This document shows, one piece after another, positions 42,974 to 51,116 of a DNA stretch of 64,000 bases. The translations under genes and the position numbers were made by a program. This stretch comes from CAVSMC01 sp963728935 (lineage in GTDB: Bacteria > Pseudomonadota > Gammaproteobacteria > Burkholderiales > Casimicrobiaceae). Position 1 is the first letter of the stretch; each line of letters starts with the position of its first letter. Below the pieces are notes generated by a model. It saw only the letters and a program-made list of their open reading frames with translations, did no database searches and was not told the DNA's origin. The stretch spans positions 1,488,001-1,552,000 of the forward strand of contig CAVSMC010000001.1 of NCBI GenBank assembly GCA_963728935.1, given 5' to 3'.

Positions 42974-43816
42974 CTAATCCAACGGCCTGAACTTGAGCGT
43001 CAGCGAACGCTGGAAAAGCTCGGGCCGTTCCGGTCTCGGTAGCGGCGTCGACTTCAGTATCGCGCGATGCACGGCGTCATCGTACGCGCGCACGCCGCTC
43101 GACTTCGCGAGGCGCACATCGATGATCTCGCCGGTCGGCAATTGCACGACCTCGAATATCGCCTCCGGATTGCCCGCGAGCTCGGTCGGCAGGATCACGT
43201 TGCCCTTGACCTTCGCCTGGATGCGGCGGATCCAATCCGCTTCGGCGCGCGAACGTGCCGCGGCTTCCGCTTGCGCCTGCGCGCGCGCCGCTGCGTCAGC
43301 CTGCGCCTTCTGTTCGCGCTCCGCTTGCGCTCGCAGCGCCTCCGCTTCGCGCGCCTGTCGCTCGCGCGCTTCGGCGGCGCGCTTCTCGTCCGCCGCTTTC
43401 TTCGCCGCTTCGCGTTTCGCCTGCTCCTGGCGGTCGCGCTCGATCTGCTCGCGCCGTTTCTTTTCTTCCTCCTGCTTCGCCTTGAGCGCGATCTCGGCGG
43501 CATGCGGATCGGGCTTTTCGACCTTGGGCTCCGGTTTCGGAGCCTCCTTTCGCGGCTCCGGTTTGGGTTGCGGTTTCGGTTCGGGTTTGGGTTCCGGCTT
43601 GGCTTCGGGCGGCGCCGTTTTTTCGGCAACCACGGTCTTCGGTGGCGGCGCGTAAAGCTCGGCCGCAACGGGTCCCGCCGGGCGGTTCTGCCAGCGCACC
43701 GAGAACACGAGCACGCCGATGAAGATCGCGTGCACTGCGAGCGCGAGAGCGAGCGCGAGCCATTTGCCCGGAATGCGATGCGGCTCGCCCGGCCGGCCGT
43801 CGCGCGGCATCGTCAC
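42974..43816 (-). CDS. tolA: TolA, Tol-Pal system periplasm-spanning protein
   Basis: 280 residues. It has one N-terminal membrane helix (about 17-37). A proline/lysine/glutamate-rich stretch follows (60-100, repeated PKPEPKP-type motif), then a long alanine/arginine/glutamate coiled coil (100-205) and a C-terminal domain ending in RPELFQRSLTLKFRPLD, which carries the TonB-like fold with an AIFEVVQLPTGEIIDVRLAKSSG segment. TolA bridges the inner-membrane TolQR motor to TolB-Pal at the outer membrane. The start overlaps tolR by four bases. tolB and pal do not follow; a convergent unknown gene ends 40 bases away. Confidence 0.93.
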   Translation of the reverse strand: MTMPRDGRPGEPHRIPGKWLALALALAVHAIFIGVLVFSVRWQNRPAGPVAAELYAPPPKTVVAEKTAPPEAKPEPKPEPKPQPKPEPRKEAPKPEPKVEKPDPHAAEIALKAKQEEEKKRREQIERDRQEQAKREAAKKAADEKRAAEARERQAREAEALRAQAEREQKAQADAAARAQAQAEAAARSRAEADWIRRIQAKVKGNVILPTELAGNPEAIFEVVQLPTGEIIDVRLAKSSGVRAYDDAVHRAILKSTPLPRPERPELFQRSLTLKFRPLD

Positions 43817-44226
43817 GTTCCCGGCGGTCGCGCGAGCAAGCCGACGCGCTTCGCGCCGTTGCGCTGAAGCAGATCGAGCACGGCGAGCACGTCCTCGTAG
43901 CGCGCGTTGCGGTCCGCGGCGATCACCACCGGCTGCTCGGGAAAGCGCGCCTGCTTCGCGCGGATGCGCTCGACGAGCTCATCGCGCGAAACGTTGAACG
44001 CGGCACCGCCGACCTGCGCGTCGCGCAACGTGAGCGTGCGGTCGTTGCGCAACGTCACTTCGAGTGGCTGCGCTGGAGTCGCGAGCTTCTGTCCGACCGA
44101 CGGCAGCTCGATCTCGCCCGGATTGATCAGCGGCGCCGTCACCATGAAAATGACCAGCAGCACCAGCATGACGTCTATGTAGGGCACGACGTTGATCTGG
44201 TTGATCGACTTTCGCGCGCGGCGCAT
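43813..44226 (-). CDS. tolR: TolR, Tol-Pal motor protein
   Basis: 137 residues of the ExbD/TolR type. It has a short cytoplasmic N-terminus, then a single membrane helix with the essential aspartate in INVVPYIDVMLVLLVIFMVTAPL in outline, then a periplasmic domain ending LQRNGAKRVGLLARPP. The aspartate carries protons through the TolQ-TolR stator. It sits six bases after tolQ and overlaps tolA by four bases (ATGA). Confidence 0.95.
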   Translation of the reverse strand: MRRARKSINQINVVPYIDVMLVLLVIFMVTAPLINPGEIELPSVGQKLATPAQPLEVTLRNDRTLTLRDAQVGGAAFNVSRDELVERIRAKQARFPEQPVVIAADRNARYEDVLAVLDLLQRNGAKRVGLLARPPGT

Positions 44227-44232
44227 CGAGTG

Positions 44233-44901
44233 TCACCCCTGACGCTGCAGGATGTTCGAGAACTCCTCGATGAACGTCTCGTAACGCACGGCGAGCCGAT
44301 CGACGTCGTGCGTATAGCGGTTGTACGCGACGACGGCGGGAATCGCGGCGAACAGGCCGATCGCGGTGGCGATCAGCGCTTCGGCAATGCCCGGAGCAAC
44401 GCTCGCGAGCGTTGCCTGACTCACGCTGGCGAGACCGCGAAACGCGTTCATGATGCCCCACACGGTGCCGAACAGCCCGATGTACGGACTCACGGAGCCA
44501 ACGGTGGCGAGGCCCGACAGATGTGCGTCGAGTGCGTCGACATCGCGCTGGTACGCCGCCCGCATCGCCCGTCGCGCGCTGTCCATCGTCACGCTCGCCG
44601 AGCTGCCCTGCTTGCGGTGTTTCGAGAATTCGCGGAAGCCGGCGGTGAAGATCTGCGCGAGCCCGCCGTTCGCGCGCGTCTGGCTCGTCTGCTGATAGAG
44701 ATCGAGCAGATCGCCGCCTTTCCAAAACTGGTCTTCGAAGCCATCGGCGTCGCGGGTCGCGCGGGAGAGCTGGAAGTACTTCATGAAGATTCGCCACCAC
44801 GACCAGAGCGACAAGCTGCCGAGCAGCACGAGAATGCCTTGCACGACGACGGACGCCTGCTGGACGAGCAGCACGAACGAAAGGTCGGGATGGACGTTCA
44901 A
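44233..44901 (-). CDS. tolQ: TolQ, Tol-Pal motor protein
   Basis: 222 residues from TTG 44901; the TTG overlaps the TGA of ybgC. The alternative upstream ATG would sit deep inside ybgC and add residues with no homology. Three membrane segments (about 12-35, 125-150, 160-185) and the ExbB/TolQ signature GLFGTVWGIMNAFRGL are present. It forms the proton channel with TolR and energises TolA during outer-membrane constriction at division. Length matches the family (about 225). Confidence 0.94.
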   Translation of the reverse strand: MNVHPDLSFVLLVQQASVVVQGILVLLGSLSLWSWWRIFMKYFQLSRATRDADGFEDQFWKGGDLLDLYQQTSQTRANGGLAQIFTAGFREFSKHRKQGSSASVTMDSARRAMRAAYQRDVDALDAHLSGLATVGSVSPYIGLFGTVWGIMNAFRGLASVSQATLASVAPGIAEALIATAIGLFAAIPAVVAYNRYTHDVDRLAVRYETFIEEFSNILQRQG

Positions 44902-45317
44902 ATCGCCTCCAGCCGCGCGGCGAGCCGTGCCGGCACTCGCGCCGGCCGCCACGAGTCATGATTGACGCATGCGAGCGTGATACGCGCGCGGGCGATCAGG
45001 TCGCTTGCGCGCTTGACCTCCTGCTCGGCAACGAGCCTCGCGCGGCCGCAATCGACCAGCGAGACGCTCACGTCGAGCCGCTCGGACAGGCGCGCGGGCG
45101 CCCGGAACACGACGTCCGCTCGATGCACGACGAACGACACGCGCTCGTCGCGTTCGAGCGCGGCGACGTCGAATCCGAGCGAAGACAGCCACTCGGTGCG
45201 CGCACGCTCCATGAACTTCAGGTAGTTCGCGTAGTAGACGACGCCGCCGGCGTCGGTATCTTCATAGTAGACGCGTACGGTCAACGTGAACGGCGCTCCC
45301 GCGTTCGCCGTGCTCAT
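44898..45317 (-). CDS. ybgC: YbgC acyl-CoA thioesterase (Tol-Pal associated)
   Basis: 139 residues, hotdog fold. The catalytic motif is VYYEDTDAGGVVYYANYLKFMERART with the active-site aspartate. ybgC regularly precedes tolQ, as here, with a four-base overlap. It hydrolyses acyl-CoA thioesters and is thought to act in phospholipid metabolism at the membrane. Its own start overlaps the ruvB stop by four bases (45314-45317), so the ruv and tol blocks may be one transcript. Confidence 0.93.
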   Translation of the reverse strand: MSTANAGAPFTLTVRVYYEDTDAGGVVYYANYLKFMERARTEWLSSLGFDVAALERDERVSFVVHRADVVFRAPARLSERLDVSVSLVDCGRARLVAEQEVKRASDLIARARITLACVNHDSWRPARVPARLAARLEAI

Positions 45318-46363
45318 TCGCTCGGAAACAGATCGGCCGCGGCGCCGGCCGAGGGCGGCGCGAGGCCGAAGTGGCGGAACGCGAGCGCCGTGGCGACGCG
45401 GCCGCGCGACGTTCGCTGCAGGAATCCCTGCTGGATCAGGAACGGCTCGAGCACATCCTCGATGGTGTCACGTTCCTCGCCGATCGCTGCGGCAAGATTG
45501 TCGATGCCGACCGGACCGCCGGCGAACTTGTCGACGACCGTTTGCAGCAGCTTGCGATCCATCACGTCGAGGCCGGCCGCGTCGACATCGAGCATGACGA
45601 GCGCGGCGTCGGCCACTTCGCTCGTCACCGCGCCGCCGGCGCGCACTTCGGCATAGTCGCGGACGCGGCGAAGCAGCCGGTTCGCCACGCGCGGCGTGCC
45701 GCGCGAGCGGCGCGCGATCTCGAGCGCCCCGGCCGGATCGACCGCGATGTCCAGCAGCCGCGCCGAACGCGCGACGATTTGCGTCAGCTCTTCGGGCGAA
45801 TAGAACTCGAGGCGCGCGACGATGCCGAAACGATCGCGCAGCGGGTTGGTCAGCATGCCGGCGCGCGTCGTCGCGCCGACCAGCGTGAACGGCGGCAGGT
45901 CGAGCTTGACGCTTCGCGCCGCGGGTCCCTCGCCGATCATGATGTCGATCTGGAAATCCTCGAGCGCCGGATAGAGGATTTCTTCGACCACCGGCGACAG
46001 CCGATGGATCTCGTCGATGAACAGAACGTCGTGCGGCTCGAGATTGGTCAGCAGCGCAGCGAGATCGCCGGCGCGCTCGAGCACCGGCCCGGACGTCTGG
46101 CGCATGTTGACGCCGAGCTCGTGCGCGATGATGTGCGACAGCGTCGTCTTGCCGAGCCCGGGCGGTCCGAACAGCAGCACGTGGTCGAGCGATTCCTTGC
46201 GCTTGCGCGCCGCCTCGATGAAGATCGCGAGCTGGCCGCGAATCTTGTGCTGGCCGATGTATTCGGCGAGAAGTCGCGGCCGCAGCGCGCGCTCGACGAC
46301 TTCTTCCTGCGCTCCGGCGAGCGCGCCGCCGACCACGCGCTTGAGTTCATCGTTCTCGATCAT
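45314..46363 (-). CDS. ruvB: RuvB, Holliday-junction branch-migration helicase
   Basis: 349 residues, AAA+ ATPase. Walker A GPPGLGKTTLSH, Walker B LFIDEIHRLSP, sensor regions (GATTRAGMLTNPLRDRFG) and the C-terminal winged helix (LIQQGFLQRTSRGRVAT) are all present. The N-terminal ALRPRLLAEYIGQ is the family start. As a double hexamer it drives branch migration with RuvA. It starts seven bases after ruvA and its stop overlaps ybgC. Confidence 0.97.
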   Translation of the reverse strand: MIENDELKRVVGGALAGAQEEVVERALRPRLLAEYIGQHKIRGQLAIFIEAARKRKESLDHVLLFGPPGLGKTTLSHIIAHELGVNMRQTSGPVLERAGDLAALLTNLEPHDVLFIDEIHRLSPVVEEILYPALEDFQIDIMIGEGPAARSVKLDLPPFTLVGATTRAGMLTNPLRDRFGIVARLEFYSPEELTQIVARSARLLDIAVDPAGALEIARRSRGTPRVANRLLRRVRDYAEVRAGGAVTSEVADAALVMLDVDAAGLDVMDRKLLQTVVDKFAGGPVGIDNLAAAIGEERDTIEDVLEPFLIQQGFLQRTSRGRVATALAFRHFGLAPPSAGAAADLFPSE

Positions 46364-46370
46364 CGCGACG

Positions 46371-46952
46371 TCATGCCTTTGCGAGCAGCTTCAATGCCTG
46401 CCGAATGCCATCTGCGACCGCGACGCCGTCCGGAAGTTGCTTGACGCTCGCGAGCGCTTCCTTCTCGCTGTAGCCGAGCGTCACCAGCGCGTTCAACACG
46501 TCCGCCGACACCGGCGCCGGACGGTTGACCCCGACCGCGCTCGTGAGCTCGGCGCCGAGCTTGTCCTTCAACTCGAGCAGAATCCGCTCGGCGGTCTTCT
46601 TGCCGATGCCCGGAACCTTGGTGAGACGTCCGCTCTCCTGCATCGTGACCGCCTGCGCGAGCTCGGCGACCGACATACCCGACAGCACCGCCAGCGCGAT
46701 CTTCGCGCCGATGCCGCTGATCTTGGTCAACTGGCGGAACGCGCGCCGCTCGTTGTCGGTGCCGAATCCGTAGAGCAGATGCGCGTCCTCGCGAACGACG
46801 AGATGGGTGAACAGCACGATCCGCTCGCCGACCGCGGGTAGATTGTAGAACGTGCTCATCGGGACATCGACTTCGTACGCGACCCCCTGAACGTCCAACA
46901 GGATCTGCGGCGGATTCTTCTCGACGAGCAGGCCGGACAGACGGCCGATCAT
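46371..46952 (-). CDS. ruvA: RuvA, Holliday-junction binding protein
   Basis: 193 residues, normal length. The start MIGRLSGLLVEK is unmistakable and excludes the longer upstream frame. The two helix-hairpin-helix motifs lie in KISGIGAKIALAVL and LTKVPGIGKKTAERILLEL. Domain III ends LLAKA after a variable linker. It tetramerises on four-way junctions and recruits RuvB. A HAD phosphatase gene separates it from ruvC, an uncommon arrangement. Confidence 0.96.
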   Translation of the reverse strand: MIGRLSGLLVEKNPPQILLDVQGVAYEVDVPMSTFYNLPAVGERIVLFTHLVVREDAHLLYGFGTDNERRAFRQLTKISGIGAKIALAVLSGMSVAELAQAVTMQESGRLTKVPGIGKKTAERILLELKDKLGAELTSAVGVNRPAPVSADVLNALVTLGYSEKEALASVKQLPDGVAVADGIRQALKLLAKA

Positions 46953-46984
46953 GGCGTTGGACGCGGTCGCGAAAGACCGGCGGA

Positions 46985-47680
46985 TTATCGCACGCAGCGC
47001 AGCGCCGCGAGGTGCGCGCGCACGTGCTCGAGCGATTCCAGCACGAGGACGTTCTTTGCGCGAAGCGCCGGCGACGGCGGCGCAAGATCGGGCACCATCA
47101 GGGGCGTCGCCCCTGCGGCGAGCGCGGCTTGCACGCCGGGTTCCGAATCTTCGACCACGATGCATTCGGCGACGTCGACGCCGAGCCGCGCTGCAGCGGT
47201 CACGATGATGTCCGGCTCCGGCTTGCCGCGCGCGACCTCGTCGCCGCCGACGAGCGCATGGATCCGGCGCCAGAGGTCCGCGCGCTCGAGCTTGGCCTGT
47301 GCGCGTGCGCGGCGAGTCGACGTCGCGACGGCGCGCGCAAGAGCCTGCGTGTCCAGCCAGTCGAGCAGCTCGTGCACGCCGGGCTTGAGCGCGAGTCCCT
47401 CGCGATCGACGATCGTATCGTACGTCGCGTGCCAGCTTGCGAGCAGCGAATCGATCGGATAGCGCGCGTCGTAATGCGTGCGCACGAGCGTGCAGCAGTC
47501 CGCGAAATTGCGACCGATCATCGCGTGCGCGAGCAACGGATCGAACGTAACGCCGAGCGCCGCGGCCGCTTCGTTCCACGCGCGGACCGCAAGCGGTTCG
47601 GTGTCGAGCAGCACGCCGTCCATGTCCAGGATGACCGCCGCCGGCCGGCGCGCGGGCTGCGGCACGAAGCGCGCGATCAA
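46985..47680 (-). CDS. HAD-superfamily phosphatase (CbbY/YcjU/Gph-like)
   Basis: 231 residues from TTG 47680, which overlaps the ruvC stop (TTGA); a GTG at 47665 is the alternative. HAD motif I is LDMDGVLLDTE, motif II is the ST of ATSTRR, motif III the lysine of GKPEPD, and motif IV VVEDSEPGVQAA. The cap is the helical C1 type (FADCCTLVRTHYDARYP region). It probably dephosphorylates a sugar phosphate or similar small molecule. Its position between ruvC and ruvA is unusual; nothing else ties it to recombination. Confidence 0.85.
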   Translation of the reverse strand: MIARFVPQPARRPAAVILDMDGVLLDTEPLAVRAWNEAAAALGVTFDPLLAHAMIGRNFADCCTLVRTHYDARYPIDSLLASWHATYDTIVDREGLALKPGVHELLDWLDTQALARAVATSTRRARAQAKLERADLWRRIHALVGGDEVARGKPEPDIIVTAAARLGVDVAECIVVEDSEPGVQAALAAGATPLMVPDLAPPSPALRAKNVLVLESLEHVRAHLAALRCVR

Positions 47681-48204
47681 ACGAGGCGACCCGCGCGGAC
47701 GCGAAATCCGCCGCGACGCAAACCGCCGAGGCCGTCGGCGCCGTGCGCATGACAGATCGCGCAGGCGAGCGCGTCCGCGGCGTCGGGCGACGGCGCGCCC
47801 GGCAACGACAACAGACGCGTAACCATCGCCTGAACCTGCGGCTTCTGCGCGCGCCCTTTGCCGACGACGGCTTGCTTGACCTGGCCTGCCGTGTACTCGG
47901 TCACCGGCAGGCCAGCCAACACCGCCGCCGCGATCGCCGCTCCGCGGGCTTGACCGAGCAGCAGCGTCGAATTCGGGTTGACGTTGACGAACACCTTTTC
48001 GACCGCCACCTCGTTCGGGCGCTCCTCCGCGATGACGTACGCGAGATCGCGCGCAATCACGCCGAGCCGCGTCGCCAGGCTCGCGCCGCTCGCGCGAATG
48101 CAACCGCTGGTGACATAGATCAGTTTGCGACCGTCGCAGACGATCAAACCGAATCCGGTTACTCTCAGGCCGGGGTCGATTCCCAATATGCGCCGCACGC
48201 GCAT
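47677..48204 (-). CDS. ruvC: RuvC, Holliday-junction resolvase
   Basis: 175 residues. The four acidic catalytic residues are visible: Asp in LGIDPGLRVTG, Glu in NEVAVEKVFVN, and the Asp pair in SPDAADALACAICH. The motif LLGQARGAAIAA is also typical. It cuts the junctions processed by RuvAB. It lies seven bases downstream of yebC, the common order yebC-ruvC. The HAD gene starts within its stop codon. Confidence 0.96.
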   Translation of the reverse strand: MRVRRILGIDPGLRVTGFGLIVCDGRKLIYVTSGCIRASGASLATRLGVIARDLAYVIAEERPNEVAVEKVFVNVNPNSTLLLGQARGAAIAAAVLAGLPVTEYTAGQVKQAVVGKGRAQKPQVQAMVTRLLSLPGAPSPDAADALACAICHAHGADGLGGLRRGGFRVRAGRLV

Positions 48205-48211
48205 CGACGCG

Positions 48212-48937
48212 TCAATCGACGATCACTGCGGTCGTGTAGACGTTCTGGACGTCGTCGAGCGACTCGAGCGCGTCGAGCAGCTTCTGCATCTTGACGGCGT
48301 CCTCGCCGCTCATGTCGACGTCGGTCGACGGCTTCATCGTGACGTCGGCGAATTCCGGCTTGAGGCCCGACTTCGCGAATGCTTCCTTCACGGCGACGAA
48401 ATCGTACGGACTCGTGACGACTTCGATGCTGCCGTCGTCGTGCGTGACGACGTCCTCGGCGCCGGCATCGAGCGCGGTTTCCATCACCTTGTCCTCGCTC
48501 GTTCCCGGAGCGAACACGATCTGCCCGCAATGACGAAACAGGAACGCGACCGACCCTTCGCTGCCCATGTTGCCGCCATGCTTCGAGAACGCGTGGCGCA
48601 CGTCGGCAACCGTGCGCGTCCGGTTGTCGGTCAGGCAATCGACGATGACGGCCGCTCCGTTGATGCCGTAGCCTTCGTAGCGGATCTCCTCGTAGTTCGC
48701 CGTCTCGAGCTCGCCGGCGCCGCGCTTCGCCGCGCGCTCGATCGTATCTTTCGGAATGTTGTTGTCCATCGCCTTGTCGACGGCGAGGCGTAGCCGCGGG
48801 TTGGCGGAGGGGTCGCTCCCGCCGAGCTTGGCGGCAACAGTGATTTCACGGATCAGGCGAGTCGAAATCTTGCCGCGCTTCGCGTCGGCGTGCGCCTTCT
48901 TGTGCTTGATGTTCGCCCATTTGCTGTGACCGGCCAT
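48212..48937 (-). CDS. yebC: YebC/PmpR family DNA-binding transcriptional regulator
   Basis: 241 residues, the normal length. The start MAGHSKWANIKHKKAHADAK is a hallmark. Later pieces VAFLFRHCGQIVF and DVQNVYTTAVIVD complete the three-domain YebC fold. Family members bind DNA and also act on ribosomes stalled at proline stretches. It heads the ruv block on the minus strand. Confidence 0.96.
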   Translation of the reverse strand: MAGHSKWANIKHKKAHADAKRGKISTRLIREITVAAKLGGSDPSANPRLRLAVDKAMDNNIPKDTIERAAKRGAGELETANYEEIRYEGYGINGAAVIVDCLTDNRTRTVADVRHAFSKHGGNMGSEGSVAFLFRHCGQIVFAPGTSEDKVMETALDAGAEDVVTHDDGSIEVVTSPYDFVAVKEAFAKSGLKPEFADVTMKPSTDVDMSGEDAVKMQKLLDALESLDDVQNVYTTAVIVD

Positions 48938-48999
48938 GCCCGTTCCCCGCCCGCATCTCGTAGCTACGAATTATACCGGCGGTCATAAGCGGCGAAGCC

Positions 49000-49620
49000 T
49001 CACAAGAGCCCGTGCTGCTGCAGGAACTTCGCGAGCACGGCGAGCCGCACTTCGCTGTCGTTGATCTCGAGCATGTTCTGCTTGACGGACAACGGCAGCG
49101 GCATCAGTTCGGCGAGCCGATAGCCGACCCACGATGCGTCGCCGAACGCATGCGTCGCTGGAAAGCGAGTCGGTCCGACACGCTCGGCGAGAAGCTCGAG
49201 CAGCCGCGCGAGCGACTGGTAGGAGGCGGCGAGCGGCATCGTCGGCTCGTTTGCGATCGCCGTGACGGTGCCGATGACGAGCCCGTCCGCCTGGGTCGTG
49301 TGCGACTGCACCTGAAAGCGCTCGGCGCCCTCGGCACGCAAGTGCAGCACGCCCTCCGGCATCTCCCAGTCGACGATGCGCGCGAGCGTACCGATCGGCG
49401 CGAAGTCGGGCGTCTGCGGATGCTCGCCGCGCGCGACCTCCTCGCCCTTGTGAATCAGGCAGACGCCGAACGGCTCGCCGTTCGACACGCACGCCTTGGT
49501 CATTTCGATGTAGCGCTGCTCGAATACCTTGAGCGGCAGCAATCCGCCGGGAAAGAGCACGGCGTGCAGCGGAAAGAGCGGCAACACCGTCGTGGCCCGC
49601 GGTTCGCGCCGGCCGAACAT
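49000..49620 (-). CDS. LON peptidase N-terminal domain-containing protein
   Basis: 206 residues consisting only of the Lon substrate-binding (LAN/PUA-like) domain: TTVLPLFPLHAVLFPGGLLPLKVFEQRYIEM and ARIVDWEMPEGVLHLRAEGAERFQV. There is no AAA+ or protease part, so it is not Lon itself. The cellular role of these stand-alone proteins is not established. The ATG overlaps the ubiX stop by one base. Confidence 0.92.
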   Translation of the reverse strand: MFGRREPRATTVLPLFPLHAVLFPGGLLPLKVFEQRYIEMTKACVSNGEPFGVCLIHKGEEVARGEHPQTPDFAPIGTLARIVDWEMPEGVLHLRAEGAERFQVQSHTTQADGLVIGTVTAIANEPTMPLAASYQSLARLLELLAERVGPTRFPATHAFGDASWVGYRLAELMPLPLSVKQNMLEINDSEVRLAVLAKFLQQHGLL

Positions 49621-50249
49621 CAGACGATCTCGCCGCGAGGCACCGCCGGCTCGCCCCAGCGGGGTCCGAGCGTATGCGGCACGTGCAGTTGATCGAGCAC
49701 GCGCGCGACGACGAAATCGACGAGGTCGTCGATCGTGCGCGGGCGCGCGTAAAAGCCCGGCGCCGGCGGAAGTATCACGGCGCCGGCCCGTGCGAGCGTC
49801 AGCATGTTGTCGAGGTGGATCGCCGAGAACGGCGTCTCGCGCGGAACGAGCACCAGAGGGCGTCGCTCCTTGAGCATCACGTCGGCCGCGCGCTCGATCA
49901 GGTTGTCGGCGAGCCCGTGGGCGATGGCGCCCAGCGTGCCCATCGTGCACGGACAGATCGCCATCGCGTCGCCCGGGTTCGAGCCCGACGCCATCGGCGC
50001 CATCCAGTCGTCGCGGCCGTAGACGATAAGCTGCCCGTCGGCGGCATGGAAGCGATCCGACAGCACGCGCGTCGCCTCGCGCGGCTGCGTCGGAATGACG
50101 AGCGCGCATTCCTGCTTGGCGACGATCTGTGCCGCGGCCGAATAGACGACGTGCACGCGCACGTTCGCCGCGAGCAGGCACTGCAGCAGACGCAAGCCGA
50201 ACGGCATGCCCGATGCACCGGTGAGCGCGAGCGTGATCGTCAGCGGCAT
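49620..50249 (-). CDS. ubiX: Flavin prenyltransferase UbiX
   Basis: 209 residues. The FMN-binding start ITLALTGASGMPFGLRLL, the ICPCTMGTLGAIAHGLADNLIERAADVMLKERRPLVLVPRETPFS block and the ending HLDNMLTLARAGAVILPPAPGFY are diagnostic. It prenylates FMN to make the cofactor for the UbiD decarboxylase in ubiquinone synthesis. No ubiD is in this window. It starts six bases after rapZ. Confidence 0.95.
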   Translation of the reverse strand: MPLTITLALTGASGMPFGLRLLQCLLAANVRVHVVYSAAAQIVAKQECALVIPTQPREATRVLSDRFHAADGQLIVYGRDDWMAPMASGSNPGDAMAICPCTMGTLGAIAHGLADNLIERAADVMLKERRPLVLVPRETPFSAIHLDNMLTLARAGAVILPPAPGFYARPRTIDDLVDFVVARVLDQLHVPHTLGPRWGEPAVPRGEIV

Positions 50250-50255
50250 GACGCT

Positions 50256-51092
50256 TCAGTCGAGCTCGCGGTGGCGGACGAGCACCTGATGGCGCGGCGA
50301 GAACGCGCGCGCCAGTCGCTCGGCAAAATACACGGAGCGATGGCGACCGCCGGTGCAGCCGATCGCGACCGTCAGATACGTGCGGTTGTCGCGCGCGTAG
50401 TCGGGTAGCCATCCGGCGACGAACGTGTAGATGTCGACGTACATCCGCTCGACCTCGGGGATGCGCTCGAGAAATTCGACCACCTCGGCGTCGCGCCCTG
50501 TTTGCGGCGCGAGCGCCGGCTCGTAATGTGGGTTGGGCAGGCACCGGACGTCGAACATCAGATCGGCGTCGAGCGGCACGCCGTGCTTGAATCCGAACGA
50601 CTCGAACAGCAGCGTCATCTTGCTCGCGTCGACGCTGATGAAATCCTTGATCCAGCGGCGCAGCGCCGCCGCCGGCAGATCGCTGGTGTCGAACGGGACG
50701 CCGTGCTCGCGCGCATCGGCGAGCAGAGCCCGCTCGTATTCGATCGCCTCGGTGAGCGTGCGCGTATCGTCCGACAACGGATGGCGCCGACGCGTCTCGG
50801 AGAAGCGCTTGACGAGCGTCTGGCTCTTCGCGTCGAGGTAGACGAAGCGCACGGTGTCGCCCGCGGCGCGCAGTTGCCCGATCGTGCCCGTGAGCCCGGG
50901 CAAACCCGGCGCCGTGCTGATGTCGAGCGCGATCGCGACGCGCTCCTTGCCTGCTCGCTTCAGGTAGTGGACGGTCTCGGACACCAGCGGCAGCGGAAGA
51001 TTGTTCACCGCGTCGTATCCGGCGTCCTCGAGCGCCGCCAATGCGACGCTCTTGCCCGAGCCCGAGAGGCCGCCGATGAGGATCAGGTCCAC
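50256..51092 (-). CDS. rapZ: RapZ, RNase adapter / P-loop nucleotide-binding protein
   Basis: 278 residues. The Walker A is IGGLSGSGKSVAL at the start. The C-terminal half has DADLMFDVRCLPNPHY and the family signature AIGCTGGRHRSVYFAERLA. In enterobacteria RapZ directs RNase E to the sRNA controlling glucosamine-6-phosphate synthase; in others it is simply the conserved neighbour of hprK or ptsN, as here. The basic C-terminal tail is short (VLVRHRELD). It lies 24 bases after hprK. Confidence 0.95.
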   Translation of the reverse strand: MDLILIGGLSGSGKSVALAALEDAGYDAVNNLPLPLVSETVHYLKRAGKERVAIALDISTAPGLPGLTGTIGQLRAAGDTVRFVYLDAKSQTLVKRFSETRRRHPLSDDTRTLTEAIEYERALLADAREHGVPFDTSDLPAAALRRWIKDFISVDASKMTLLFESFGFKHGVPLDADLMFDVRCLPNPHYEPALAPQTGRDAEVVEFLERIPEVERMYVDIYTFVAGWLPDYARDNRTYLTVAIGCTGGRHRSVYFAERLARAFSPRHQVLVRHRELD

Positions 51093-51116
51093 GTCGCGTC
51101 CATCGGGCTTTCGCGA

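Noticed and set aside
43195..43668. Repetitive KPEPKP-type segment looking like a tandem DNA repeat
   Set aside because: It is the low-complexity coding sequence of the TolA linker and coiled coil.
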